In this document: piece after piece, positions 9,820-19,545 of the stretch
Numbering within the stretch: position 1 is the stretch's first letter
Layout: each line of letters begins with the position of its first letter
Source: Neisseria bergeri
GTDB taxonomy: Bacteria > Pseudomonadota > Gammaproteobacteria > Burkholderiales > Neisseriaceae
Assembly (NCBI GenBank): GCA_003044455.1
Contig: POWY01000015.1
Span: 1-39,843, forward strand
Direction: 5' to 3'
DNA: 39,843 nucleotides
The notes under the pieces: model-generated
What the model saw: only the letters and a program-made list of their open reading frames with translations
What the model was told of the DNA's origin: nothing
Database searches by the model: none
Translations under genes and position numbers: made by a program

Positions 9820-11085
9820 TTATTGATGTGTACTTACATCACTGCTTGGCTGAGTAGTGGAAGTATTGGTTTTTACTTCTACTGCACTACCCAGTTTCGG
9901 GCCGGTTCCAGTTGTGAATAGGGTGATTTCAACCCTTCGGTTTTTGGCTCTATTTTCCAAAGTATCATTTGGCGCAACAGGATCGGTCGAACCACGCCCC
10001 TCTGAACGAATACGAGCTCCGCCATTTTTGATGTAATTCAATAAAATTTCTTTTACTGCGTCTGCACGAGCTTGAGAGAGATGCCAGTTAGATGGGAAGT
10101 TCAAGCTCTGAATGGGTTGATTGTCAGTATATCCGGTCACTACGATTTGCCCTTCTACGCTATCTAAAGCTTGGCTGACTCTAGCTAAGACAGGGTAATA
10201 TTGGTCTTGGATTTGTGCAGAACCAGACTCAAAGAGACCGTCACCCAAAATAGTGACTGTACTTCTATCTTGAAAGTCTTCTACAGAGACTAGCTTTCTA
10301 GCAATTTCATTTTCCAATAAAGGACGTAGTCGGACAGTATTTTGTGTTTCTTGCTGTTTAGCCGTAACAGAAGGGAGTTTGAGATTGTTGACTTTTGTAC
10401 TGGCAGTATCAAAATCATCACCTAAAGACCATTGCATGGCAAAGTAGCCCACTCCTAAGATGACTGCCCCTAAAACACCTACTACCCATAAAGGAATAGT
10501 AAGTCTCTGTTTTCTCTGGATGGTATTTGTAATGATTGGATTGTGTTTGAAAAGAGCAGTAGTTTGATCTGGTCTTTTGCTATGGATTGAGGCAAGCAAG
10601 TCTCTTTTAATTTTGTCAATTTCGAGTTCGCCACTGTTTAATACTTGATACTTGCCTTTATAGCCAAATTGCAAACATAAGTACATGAACTCTAATAAAT
10701 CAATATTTTTATCCGGATCCTGCTTTAGATTTTGAATAATCTCAAAAAAACGCTCTCCTCCCCATGTTTCGTCATAGAAAGATACTAGCAGGCTGTTTTT
10801 GGACCAAGTTTGATCTGCCCAACCCGCACGAACAGCTAATTCATCTACGAAAGTACATAGGCAGTATTTTGCGGCCTGAATAGCGTCATACCTTGCTCCA
10901 TTTTTTTCAGCATTTTCTTCAAAATTATTGATTAGGATAGAAAATTTGTTGATCAAACTGTCAGTAGACAATTGACTGGTAGTTTGTTGCATCGCATTGA
11001 CTAAGATAAAAACCGGTTTGGCAGCCTCAATCAAAGGGTTATAAATATTTGCGATGCCGTGTGCAGCATTATTCTGGTTATCCAT
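9820..11085 (-). CDS. tssL: T6SS membrane component TssL with C-terminal OmpA peptidoglycan-binding domain
   Basis: The predicted protein is 421 aa. Residues about 10-180 form the DotU/IcmH cytoplasmic domain (CTFVDELAV, SFYDETWGGERFF, YLCLQFGYKGKY). One membrane segment lies at about 196-216. Residues about 275-391 form an OmpA-like domain (VTGYTDNQPI, LSQARADAV, NRAKNRRVEI) that should bind peptidoglycan. This is the extended TssL architecture, in which anchoring to the wall is built into TssL itself, so no separate TagL is needed. It sits between tssK and tssM as is usual. Confidence 0.97.
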   Translation of the reverse strand: MDNQNNAAHGIANIYNPLIEAAKPVFILVNAMQQTTSQLSTDSLINKFSILINNFEENAEKNGARYDAIQAAKYCLCTFVDELAVRAGWADQTWSKNSLLVSFYDETWGGERFFEIIQNLKQDPDKNIDLLEFMYLCLQFGYKGKYQVLNSGELEIDKIKRDLLASIHSKRPDQTTALFKHNPIITNTIQRKQRLTIPLWVVGVLGAVILGVGYFAMQWSLGDDFDTASTKVNNLKLPSVTAKQQETQNTVRLRPLLENEIARKLVSVEDFQDRSTVTILGDGLFESGSAQIQDQYYPVLARVSQALDSVEGQIVVTGYTDNQPIQSLNFPSNWHLSQARADAVKEILLNYIKNGGARIRSEGRGSTDPVAPNDTLENRAKNRRVEITLFTTGTGPKLGSAVEVKTNTSTTQPSSDVSTHQ

Positions 11086-11109
11086 AATAAAATTCCAAAT
11101 TAAACCAAA

Positions 11110-12453
11110 TTAACTTAAAGACTTAATTGCCCAAAATTCAACATCTAAATTCGGAAAATTACCGGCTAAATGGAAGGCCATGCCTGATGAAGTATCAAAC
11201 ATGTCCCACAACTCGTGCTTTTTGTCCAATTCAAAATAGACATAACCGCTGTGGTATGGCAATTCTCTTGGTGCAACAGATAAAGCGTGCACCCTAATTC
11301 CAGGCAGGTGGTAAGCAACCAATTCTTTTACTTTTTCCACGGTACCTATTTTTACTACACTAGGAATTTTTTGGCGCAATGCTTCGTTCGGCATATCGGC
11401 TTTAATCGCAAGAACAAATGAAGCTTTGTCCAGTAAACTTTGGTCTGGTGTTTGAGCAACGCGAGTCGCTTCATCACGCATATCAAGCGGAATCCTAATC
11501 GCTCGTTGTTCAAGTACGATAGATAATGATTTACGTAAATTGAAAAATAACTTACCGAAACATGAGGCTAGGTCATTATGCTTATATACTGGGATATCAC
11601 CTACTTTGCGAGAAGGCAGGAAGGTCATTAAATCAGCACATAGTTTGGATAAATTAATAAATAATTGTTCAGGGTGTGTTTGTCGTGCGCCTTCATTTTC
11701 GTGATGCAAATATGCCAAATATCGATTAATGGTTTGAAGCATCATGAAGTCCATAACTTCAACAGAGCCGCCGGTATTAGGATCATTCACAGCATTAGCC
11801 AAGCTATTGCTTTTTTGCATCAATAAACCATAGATCTCTGAAATATAAGCCTTTAGATGCTGTTGCTTTTGACTTCCGAGACAAGGCGGAATATATGATT
11901 CGTCCAGAATGATTTCAAAGTCCGCAGAGCTGGAACGGATGAGAGCAATGGGCAGGGCAGTTTGTCCGCTGGTTAAGTCGTTTTCTAAAACTAACATCGG
12001 ATTAAGATCTGCCAGTGTTATCTGACGACCATCTAATTCAGTATTTGTAGTGTCTGCTAGAGTTTTATTAAAAGCTTTGTAGCGACATGAGTCTGAAGAG
12101 TCCTGATTTGGAAAATAAATCTCATTATTTACAGAAGAAGGCAGAGTAACAGCTAGGCAGATTTTGGTGTCTTTAATATTTGCAGGAACTTTTAGAGTCA
12201 GATTTTCGAGCTGTTTTTGCGAGAACAAAAATACAGAGCCATCGGGAAAAACCCCTTCTGCTTCATTAATACTAATTACCCCTCGTTTGAGGCTGTCTGA
12301 ATTTAATACCAGCGAAGAGAATCCCCAAAAATGGCCCTCTTGAGAAACGGTTAATTGGCGTAAGCCGGATTCAAGATAACGTTCAAATTGCTGGAAATGT
12401 TGAGGAGTAATAAAGATACCCTCTGACCATACTACTTTTGCTTCTATTGCCAT
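11110..12453 (-). CDS. tssK: T6SS baseplate component TssK
   Basis: The predicted protein is 447 aa, a normal length. The N terminus VVWSEGIFITPQHFQQ is the TssK signature. TssK trimers connect the TssEFG baseplate to the TssL/TssM membrane complex. An AAGGATGAAGGC stretch just upstream of the ATG supports the start. The gene lies 24 nt upstream of tssL and 25 nt downstream of tssJ, consistent with a tssJKLM block. Confidence 0.97.
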   Translation of the reverse strand: MAIEAKVVWSEGIFITPQHFQQFERYLESGLRQLTVSQEGHFWGFSSLVLNSDSLKRGVISINEAEGVFPDGSVFLFSQKQLENLTLKVPANIKDTKICLAVTLPSSVNNEIYFPNQDSSDSCRYKAFNKTLADTTNTELDGRQITLADLNPMLVLENDLTSGQTALPIALIRSSSADFEIILDESYIPPCLGSQKQQHLKAYISEIYGLLMQKSNSLANAVNDPNTGGSVEVMDFMMLQTINRYLAYLHHENEGARQTHPEQLFINLSKLCADLMTFLPSRKVGDIPVYKHNDLASCFGKLFFNLRKSLSIVLEQRAIRIPLDMRDEATRVAQTPDQSLLDKASFVLAIKADMPNEALRQKIPSVVKIGTVEKVKELVAYHLPGIRVHALSVAPRELPYHSGYVYFELDKKHELWDMFDTSSGMAFHLAGNFPNLDVEFWAIKSLS

Positions 12454-12478
12454 GCCTTCATCCTTAATTTTTTAGTTA

Positions 12479-13105
12479 TTATTTTTCTTCACGGAAAATG
12501 CCTTTACTAAGATCGCTGCCGTATTTGCGTGCTTTTCCATTTTCTCTAATTTTTTTATCGTCAGGGTGCCGCTCTTTATATTCCTTTAACATATCCTTCA
12601 TTTCTGACTTTGATAATTGGGTTAATTTATTTTTACCAACGTTTACATAGAAATAATGTTTACCAAATTGATACCATTGTTTCTTCTGCTTCAATAACAC
12701 CAATTTCCATTGACTGTTATTCAAATCTCGATAACTTGCGACTACGCCTAGATATTTCAGGTGCGAATCCATTTTAATCGGCAATATGGTAACCGTATCA
12801 GGATGCAGCATGAATTGGTTCTGCTGGATTAACTTCTCACCTAAATTTTCTTTGGCATTGTTGGTAAGTTCAAAATAGTTTGATTTTTTGAACTCTCCAT
12901 CAGAAGACAACTGATATAAATCCAGCCTGATGGGAGAAGGTTGACCAACTATATTAGGATTCACATCAGGAGAAACTATGATTTGTACATCAATTTCTTC
13001 CCCACTCTCATCAGATTCTTTAGGGGGTTTATGGTCGGAAGCACATGAGCTTACCATTAAGGATATCATTAAGAATGATATATATTTTATTAGTTGTTTA
13101 TGCAT
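12479..13105 (-). CDS. tssJ: T6SS outer-membrane lipoprotein TssJ
   Basis: From the ATG at 13105 (MHKQLIKYIS) the protein is 208 aa. It has a lipoprotein signal peptide with lipobox VSSC and lipidated Cys21. The start is chosen because GAAGG lies 8 nt upstream. An in-frame upstream ATG at 13129 would place charged residues before the signal and has a poorer site. The body shows the TssJ pattern of a small beta-sandwich (SPIRLDLYQL, KSNYFEL, LGVVASYRDL, WKLVLL). TssJ anchors the TssM periplasmic domain to the outer membrane. It begins the tssJKLM block after a gap from tssH. Confidence 0.92.
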   Translation of the reverse strand: MHKQLIKYISFLMISLMVSSCASDHKPPKESDESGEEIDVQIIVSPDVNPNIVGQPSPIRLDLYQLSSDGEFKKSNYFELTNNAKENLGEKLIQQNQFMLHPDTVTILPIKMDSHLKYLGVVASYRDLNNSQWKLVLLKQKKQWYQFGKHYFYVNVGKNKLTQLSKSEMKDMLKEYKERHPDDKKIRENGKARKYGSDLSKGIFREEK

Positions 13106-13248
13106 CTTAATTGCCTTCAAGTCCATCAATATTGATTACGTCTGACAACAAATATTTCAATCAGTCATACAATATATGACTACTAGGGAAATAAATAGGT
13201 TTGTTATAATTGATTAGAAATACTAAATTTTTTTAATATTATCTAAAA
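13106..13248. other. AT-rich gap between tssH and tssJ
   Basis: This 143-bp stretch is clearly richer in A and T than the flanking genes and holds no open frame that I would call. It is the longest gap inside the tssE-to-tssM part of the cluster, so a secondary promoter for tssJKLM is possible. I could not point to a convincing -35/-10 pair. Confidence 0.4.
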
Positions 13249-15900
13249 TTATAAAGCATTTTTCTTGCGAAGTTTATATTTATATTGATAAGTAAAGTCA
13301 TGATTATTTGCATCAATATTTACGCTTAAAATTTGTTTGCCTTGAGTTGCAGAGGTAAGCAGTTCACGACTGATTTGCGGTAGAACCGTGTTGGTCAAGA
13401 TTGCATCAATCATACGGCCACCTGACTCAACTTCTGTGCAGCGCGAAGTAATCAGTTTTAGCACTTCAGGCGTGTAGTGCAGGTCGATACCGTGGTTATT
13501 TTTAATTCGATCTACGATACGGCCTAATTGCAATTCCACAATTTTTGAGAGCATATCGTCAGATAGCGGATAGTAAGGAATCACCTGCATACGGCCTAAT
13601 AGCGCGGCAGGGAAAGTTTTCAGCATGGGGGCACGCAAGGCTTTGGTTAAGCCTTCCGGACTAGGCAGCATTTCAGGGTCGTTACACATATCCATAATCA
13701 AATCCGTCCCTACATTGGTAGTCAGGATAATGATGGTGTTTTTGAAATCGATATAACGACCTTCACCGTCTTCCATCCAGCCTTTGTCAAATACTTGGAA
13801 GAAGATTTCGTGCACATCCGGATGTGCTTTCTCTACTTCATCAAGCAAGATAACGCTATAAGGTTTGCGTCGTACGGCTTCGGTCAGTACGCCACCTTCA
13901 CCATAACCGACATAGCCCGGAGGCGCGCCTTTCAGGGTGGATACGGTATGAGCTTCCTGATATTCACTCATATTGATGGTAATTACGTTTTGTTTACCGC
14001 CGTACAATGTATCAGCCAAAGCCAATGCCGTTTCGGTTTTGCCCACGCCGGAAGGACCTGCCAACATGAAAACGCCGATAGGTTTGTTGGGGTTATCCAG
14101 ATTCGCACGTGATGTTTGGATACGACGGGCGATTGCATCCAAACCGTGACGCTGACCAATGATGCGTTTGTTTAAAGTATCAGCAAGTTGCAAGACAGCC
14201 TCAACTTCATCTTTCATCATTTTGCCAACCGGAATACCTGTCCAGTCAGCTACAACGTCGGCAACGGTACGGCTATCCACTAAAGGCATAACCAGCGGTT
14301 GGATGCCTTGCAGTTTTTTCAGTTTGTTAACCAACTCTTTTTGGCGGGTGTACAGCTGCTTGGCTTCTTTCTCAGCCGTTCCTTCTTCCGCTTGCATGAT
14401 TTGTTCGCGTACATCTAATAGTTCGGTAACCAAGTCTGTTTCAGATTTCCATCTGTCTTCTAATTTTTTCAGACGGCCTTCAACTTCAATCAGTTCTTTA
14501 CCGATATTGGTTATCCGTGTTTCAGAATCGAAACTGAGTTTTTTCTCACGTTCCAAATTTGCTTGTTCAAGTTTTAATGCCTCGGATTTCTTCCGCAAAA
14601 ATTCAATACTGCCGGGAACAGCATGCTGGCTGACAGCAACACGTGCGCAAGCGGTATCAATCAAACCGACAGCTTTATCGGGAAGTTGGCGTGCAGGGAT
14701 GTAGCGATGGGAAAGTTTTACGGCTGCCTGAATTGCTTCATCGAGAATAATCACGTTATGGTGTTTTTCCAAAGAAGCGTTTAATGCTCTAAGCATGTTG
14801 ATGGCTTTGTTTTCGTCGGGCTCATCCACTTGCACCACTTGGAAACGGCGGGTCAGGGCAGGGTCTTTCTCAAAGTATTTTTTGTACTCTGCCCATGTTG
14901 TCGCGCCGATGGTACGCAGTTTGCCTCGGGCGAGCGCAGGTTTGAGCAGGTTGGCTGCATCGCCCGTACCGACTGTACCGCCTGCACCAATCAAGGTATG
15001 GATTTCGTCGATAAAGAGCACAATGGGGGTCGGACTGGATTCCACTTCGTCCATAACCGCTCTGAGTCGTGATTCAAATTCTCCGCTGACGCTGGCACCG
15101 GCTTTAAGCAAACCGATATCCAGCAAAATTAATTGAACGTCTTTCAATCCCGGGGGAACATCTCCGGCCGCCAAACGCAATGCCAGTGCTTCGACGACGG
15201 CTGTCTTACCGACTCCGGCTTCGCCTGTCAGAATCGGATTGTTTTGACGGCGGCGCATCAGGATGTCAATCATTTGCCTGATTTCGGAATTGCGACCTGT
15301 TAAGGGATCTATTTCGCCATTTTTGGCTTTTTCAGTGAGATTGCTGCCGTATTTGGCCAAGGCACTTTCTTTGTGGGTAGCGTTAGGCTCAGAAGATAAG
15401 GCATTTTGGGTAACTTCAAGATTTTCTTCAGAGTTTGCAGTAATAGCGATGATATTGTTCGCCAATGTTTCAGGTTTGATTTTGAGGAACTCGGATGAAA
15501 TATTGGCTACAATACTCTGCAACGTCTTATTTTCAAGCATGGTGTAGAAAATATGAGCAGTACGGATTTTGTCGGTACCGAATTTGAGCGAGCTGTATGT
15601 CCAAGTTTGTTCGACAAGGGTTTGGATATGTTCGGAAAAATCGATAACGGCAGTAGAACCTGCAGGAAGTTTTTCAACCGCTGTCAATACATCTTTTCGG
15701 ACTCTGGCTTCGTCTAAATTAAAACTGTTGATCAGGCAGAAGATATCGGTTTTTTCGGTTTGCAGCAGAGAATGAAGCCAGTGAACCAACTCAACGTAGC
15801 TGTTTTCACGAAGACGGCAGAAGGTGTAGGCATTTTCCAGAGTTTTATACAAGGTGGTATTCAACTTGCCAAATAATACGCTGCGGCTGATGTTTGACAT
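13249..15900 (-). CDS. tssH: T6SS sheath-recycling AAA+ ATPase TssH (ClpV)
   Basis: The predicted protein is 883 aa, as expected for ClpV. An N-terminal Clp repeat domain (about 1-160) precedes the first AAA+ module with Walker A GEAGVGKT (226-233) and Walker B ILFIDEIHTL-like sequence. A coiled-coil middle domain follows, then the second AAA+ module with AGPSGVGKT (about 612-622) and ILLDEVEKAHPDV. ClpV disassembles contracted TssB/TssC sheath. The middle-domain segment EGRLKKL is encoded by GGCCGTCTGAAAAA, an uptake-like word used as coding sequence. Both ATP sites appear intact. Confidence 0.97.
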   Translation of the reverse strand: MSNISRSVLFGKLNTTLYKTLENAYTFCRLRENSYVELVHWLHSLLQTEKTDIFCLINSFNLDEARVRKDVLTAVEKLPAGSTAVIDFSEHIQTLVEQTWTYSSLKFGTDKIRTAHIFYTMLENKTLQSIVANISSEFLKIKPETLANNIIAITANSEENLEVTQNALSSEPNATHKESALAKYGSNLTEKAKNGEIDPLTGRNSEIRQMIDILMRRRQNNPILTGEAGVGKTAVVEALALRLAAGDVPPGLKDVQLILLDIGLLKAGASVSGEFESRLRAVMDEVESSPTPIVLFIDEIHTLIGAGGTVGTGDAANLLKPALARGKLRTIGATTWAEYKKYFEKDPALTRRFQVVQVDEPDENKAINMLRALNASLEKHHNVIILDEAIQAAVKLSHRYIPARQLPDKAVGLIDTACARVAVSQHAVPGSIEFLRKKSEALKLEQANLEREKKLSFDSETRITNIGKELIEVEGRLKKLEDRWKSETDLVTELLDVREQIMQAEEGTAEKEAKQLYTRQKELVNKLKKLQGIQPLVMPLVDSRTVADVVADWTGIPVGKMMKDEVEAVLQLADTLNKRIIGQRHGLDAIARRIQTSRANLDNPNKPIGVFMLAGPSGVGKTETALALADTLYGGKQNVITINMSEYQEAHTVSTLKGAPPGYVGYGEGGVLTEAVRRKPYSVILLDEVEKAHPDVHEIFFQVFDKGWMEDGEGRYIDFKNTIIILTTNVGTDLIMDMCNDPEMLPSPEGLTKALRAPMLKTFPAALLGRMQVIPYYPLSDDMLSKIVELQLGRIVDRIKNNHGIDLHYTPEVLKLITSRCTEVESGGRMIDAILTNTVLPQISRELLTSATQGKQILSVNIDANNHDFTYQYKYKLRKKNAL

Positions 15901-15969
15901 GATGTGTCCTTAATTAAGTTATTCCAAGTATGCCTAAAAATAGTTTGAAAGAAGCTTTTCCCGACAAAG

Positions 15970-15981
15970 GGGTCGTCTGAA
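15970..15981 (+). other. Near-perfect DNA uptake sequence
   Basis: GGGTCGTCTGAA matches AG-mucDUS at 11 of 12 positions. It lies in the short gap between tssG and tssH, with no partner arm nearby, so it is not a terminator hairpin. Confidence 0.6.
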
Positions 15982-15989
15982 AAAGCTGT

Positions 15990-17030
15990 TTAATGGTTGC
16001 TGACGATCAAGTCTTCGGCATCACGGGAAACATTCCCCAGCCAAGTTGTTAAGCCGAGTTGTGTTTGTCCGCCTAAGTCCATGAGCGGTACTTCTTTTTG
16101 CATTAAAACAGGCTGTATTTCCCATTCATATTCATCTGCGGCAAACAGCCTTACCCACTCCCGTAGGCGGGCGGTATTGATACCGTCTTTGAAGAATGAT
16201 CGGTAAGCAGGTAGGGTAAGCGGACCGATAATAATGCGGAATTTGCTTTGAACATCGTAAAGCTTGTCGCCCAGCAGCAGGCCATCTCCCAGCGTATAGT
16301 TACCCATGATGCCGATTTGCGTTTTTTCTTCCGCAACCTCAACCCAATACCCGACATTGGTTTGAATGGTAACGGGGACTTTGAAATAACGGTTGAGTAA
16401 TTGCTGAAGATTGGCTGCCGAACGGCTTTGCTTCATCAGCAGGCCGGCAAAATAACGCTTGGCAAATTCGTGGATTAAGCCTTTGTTATGTATGTCCGGT
16501 GTATCCAGCCCGTTAAAGCTGGCGATATATTTCCCAAAACGGTCTTCAGCATTTTTGTCTAAAGAAGTAATGCTTTGAGCGTTGGCCCATGCCCGATAGA
16601 ATAAGACAGCCAGACGGTGTTGCAACATATTGGCAAAACCGGTCCATGTCCGGTCGCCGTGTTGGTGTTGACGCTCATAGGCATATTCGGTCAAATGCAG
16701 GGGCAGGGGGCCGGATGGGCCAAACAAACCGAATCCATTGATGGAAATTTCCACATAACGCGGAGATAAGGCAACCGATTGGATGTTGCGGGGAGCAAAA
16801 ATAAGAGATGGCTCTTGGCGAATCCTTATTTTTTCCATTTTCGGGCTGACGGCTTTGCCTAATAATTTCCCGCCGGTAACAAATTTGACGGACTCAAGCT
16901 GGCGCAAGAGTGAAAAATAATCATATTTATAGGGCTGGGAGGCAACTTTGTTTAAAAAGCCCGTCAGTTTTTCATCCCATGTATCGTCCAATGCGTCGCC
17001 AAAATCTGTTTGAGCGTTAACCGGACTCAT
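15990..17030 (-). CDS. tssG: T6SS baseplate component TssG
   Basis: From the ATG at 17030 (MSPVNAQTDF) the protein is 346 aa. This start overlaps the tssF stop (ATGA) and has GGAGAGAGGG about 7 nt upstream, so it is preferred over an upstream in-frame start at 17063. Family features include the segment FNKV-like LNKVASQPYKYDYFSLLRQLE, FGPSGPLPLHLTEYA, and RLAVLFYRAWA. TssG with TssE and TssF forms the baseplate wedge. The order tssE-F-G-H is conventional. Confidence 0.95.
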   Translation of the reverse strand: MSPVNAQTDFGDALDDTWDEKLTGFLNKVASQPYKYDYFSLLRQLESVKFVTGGKLLGKAVSPKMEKIRIRQEPSLIFAPRNIQSVALSPRYVEISINGFGLFGPSGPLPLHLTEYAYERQHQHGDRTWTGFANMLQHRLAVLFYRAWANAQSITSLDKNAEDRFGKYIASFNGLDTPDIHNKGLIHEFAKRYFAGLLMKQSRSAANLQQLLNRYFKVPVTIQTNVGYWVEVAEEKTQIGIMGNYTLGDGLLLGDKLYDVQSKFRIIIGPLTLPAYRSFFKDGINTARLREWVRLFAADEYEWEIQPVLMQKEVPLMDLGGQTQLGLTTWLGNVSRDAEDLIVSNH

Positions 17031-19003
17031 ACGATTACCCTCTCTCCAACAGCAGTCGGCCAAGTAGCCATATGTCCTTGTTGGAGCGTGTCAATTTGAA
17101 GCTGTATGAATGAGTTAATCGACACCAAACGTTGGAAGTAATGGTTCAAAATCGAGCCGAACAGGAAAGGATGGATACCGCCCAATTGCGCTTCATCCAG
17201 TGTAACCGTGATTTTGATGCCTCGAACAGGCGCTGCAACTCCGTAATGACGGACCACCTTGTTCACGGTGGAGGTCTCAACATATGTAATCGACTCAATC
17301 TGTTTTTTCAGCAAATCATTTTCAGAAGAAACAAACACCATTAAAAGCTCTTTTAAGGTGACGGGCGCATCTTCCTGATCAATATTTAATAATGACAGAT
17401 AGTTCAAGCTTAATTGGTTTAAAAACGACCAAAGCGTTCGATCCTCACTCACAGCCGCTTGAGGACGTGTTAACTTAGAAATCAGCTTAATAGAGTTAAC
17501 CGGCAGGAAACCTTCAATCAGGAAATCGGACTCTCCGTCGCGCGGCATCATCAGCGGTAAATCCCTGCTGGTACACCAGGCATCTACGGAAAGATGCTGT
17601 ATGCCGGAATTGAAAGCGTAATCCCGATTGTCGGCAAGAGACAAAAACACTTCGCTGCCCAAGTAGGAAGAACGGAAGCCATTTTTGACAGAATTTTCCG
17701 ATGGGACTCTGTTTGCACGCCGTGCTGAAAAATAAGCATGCTGAGTTTGTGCTTCGGGGAAGAGCCCCATATCCGGCGCTTTGTACATCGGCGAAAATGC
17801 AACGGTTTGACGGTTGTTGGTGTCAAAACCTTTTACTTGTTCGATGGCGTATATTTCATAATTTAAAGGTTGTGTACGGTCGATGATGACGTGGTGTTCC
17901 TGGTCTTGGATGTTTACAGGGAAGCGGGAGCTTTTTTTTCTGAAAAGGTTTACCACAGGCACCGCATTGACGGAAAAATCCTCTACGCCGATCAGTTCTG
18001 TCAATTCAGGTATTTTGTTGCTGAATAAAAATGAAAGGCTGAAATAGCGTTTGCGGTAAGTAATGATTTTTTTATTGACGCCCTTATCGTTTACGATTTC
18101 TTCCAAATGTTCGGGTACTTTGGGTAAATGTCCGTCATTCTCAGCCTGACGGACAGCCTGTTTGATATCTTTTTGAGCAATAAACAGGAATTTTTCCGGC
18201 AGACGCGCGTATTCCTGCATAATCCTGAATGCACTGACGGATTTGTCCAAGTTAAACGATAAGGCTTCATCTTCCCGAAATCCCCGATGTTCCGGTTTGG
18301 AGGACAACGGGTAATACCATTGTTTGGGGTTCTCATAACTGTGGCAAACGACGCCTACGCATTCGGAGGCCAGTAAAAACAGCAGTACAGATGACTTAGA
18401 AAGTTCCGTACCTAAAAACACAGACAATTCATCCGGCAACATTTCCGAACATGCGCCAGGTACGCTGAGTGAGAAGTCCAAACGCAAGGCAGATTGCACT
18501 TTTTTCCCGGCAGATGCCTTGAGCGCGGAAAGCGTACTTGGTAAATAGCCGAGCGAATCGGTATATTTGGCTTTTTCTATGCGTAAAGGTAGGATTTCAG
18601 TGGTTTTGGTTACGGAAAACGGGCAACTTACCTTGAATTCGTCGATGGGTAATGAGCGCAATACTCTGCCACGTTCCAGTAGATTGATCACGTCGGCGTT
18701 GTATTGACCGGTAGGTTCCAAATTGACAATCGCTGCCGCCGGTTTCTGATTGATGAAGTCAGGGTAAACGACTTCTAAGATTCTTTGTACGAAACGGGGA
18801 TATTCCGCATCCAGCTTGAGTTGGGTGCGGGCAGTGAGAAAGCTTACGCCTTCCAATAGCCTTTCAACATAAGGGTCGGGGATATCGGTTGTATCCAGTG
18901 CCAAGCGGGAGGCGATTTTGGGGTATTGCTGTGCAAATTCCCTACCCATTTCCTTCAGGAAGGTCAGTTCTTTATTGTAGTAAGACAATAATCTATTATT
19001 CAA
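17027..19003 (-). CDS. tssF: T6SS baseplate component TssF
   Basis: The predicted protein is 658 aa. The N terminus (SYYNKELTFLKEMGREFA, then LLEGVSFLTARTQLKLD and YPRFVQRILEVVYPD) is diagnostic of TssF. The apparent start is a TTG at 19003 whose bases overlap the tssE stop as TTGA. No ATG exists upstream of the conserved N-terminal motif, so translation coupling from tssE is likely. TssF is the large baseplate wedge subunit. Its 3' end overlaps tssG by ATGA. The start assignment is somewhat uncertain, the family is not. Confidence 0.96.
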   Translation of the reverse strand: MNNRLLSYYNKELTFLKEMGREFAQQYPKIASRLALDTTDIPDPYVERLLEGVSFLTARTQLKLDAEYPRFVQRILEVVYPDFINQKPAAAIVNLEPTGQYNADVINLLERGRVLRSLPIDEFKVSCPFSVTKTTEILPLRIEKAKYTDSLGYLPSTLSALKASAGKKVQSALRLDFSLSVPGACSEMLPDELSVFLGTELSKSSVLLFLLASECVGVVCHSYENPKQWYYPLSSKPEHRGFREDEALSFNLDKSVSAFRIMQEYARLPEKFLFIAQKDIKQAVRQAENDGHLPKVPEHLEEIVNDKGVNKKIITYRKRYFSLSFLFSNKIPELTELIGVEDFSVNAVPVVNLFRKKSSRFPVNIQDQEHHVIIDRTQPLNYEIYAIEQVKGFDTNNRQTVAFSPMYKAPDMGLFPEAQTQHAYFSARRANRVPSENSVKNGFRSSYLGSEVFLSLADNRDYAFNSGIQHLSVDAWCTSRDLPLMMPRDGESDFLIEGFLPVNSIKLISKLTRPQAAVSEDRTLWSFLNQLSLNYLSLLNIDQEDAPVTLKELLMVFVSSENDLLKKQIESITYVETSTVNKVVRHYGVAAPVRGIKITVTLDEAQLGGIHPFLFGSILNHYFQRLVSINSFIQLQIDTLQQGHMATWPTAVGERVIV

Positions 19004-19512
19004 GACCTATTTCCCCCATCTAACAAGTCAAACAATCCTGTCTCAACATCCATACTGGTTCGCAACAGGAACTCTTTGGGATAAGGATTGAGTTTCAGGT
19101 AACCTTTGATTTCAATAATGAGTTTGTTGTGTAAAGCATCGTCATCATCATCTACGGTATTCACGATAACTTGCAGAGTTTTGCTTTCGAGACGTGGTTC
19201 GAAATTGATGATGGCTTGTTTAATGTTTTGTTCTACGTCCTGCCATTCGATGTCGGAGAAATTCACTCCCGACAGTGGCGGAATGCCGTAATTGAGTGTG
19301 GAAGAGCGTACATTAATAGGCAAATCTTTCTCCATGCTTTCCGCTTGCATATTGCATGTATTCAGTAAGTAAAGAATATCGCGCAGAACAGCCTGCCGAT
19401 ATTGGTCAAGATTGATGACCTGATCGGAGCGTGCCTCTTTTTTTTTGCGCGGCTCTTCATCTGTCAGTCTGTCAAACAAAGAAGGCAGCAGTTGGTTTCT
19501 GAATTGCGACAT
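19000..19512 (-). CDS. tssE: T6SS baseplate component TssE (gp25-like)
   Basis: The predicted protein is 170 aa. It contains the gp25/lysozyme-like fold signature (LRDILYLLNT, YGIPPLSG, INFEPRLESKTLQV). TssE is the baseplate wedge protein that initiates sheath polymerisation. The N-terminal SLFDRLTDEEPR motif is common in TssE. It overlaps tssF by 4 nt and follows tagJ by 33 nt. Confidence 0.95.
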   Translation of the reverse strand: MSQFRNQLLPSLFDRLTDEEPRKKKEARSDQVINLDQYRQAVLRDILYLLNTCNMQAESMEKDLPINVRSSTLNYGIPPLSGVNFSDIEWQDVEQNIKQAIINFEPRLESKTLQVIVNTVDDDDDALHNKLIIEIKGYLKLNPYPKEFLLRTSMDVETGLFDLLDGGNRS

Positions 19513-19545
19513 GATTGATTGCGGTAGTCGGAGGATGGATAAGGT

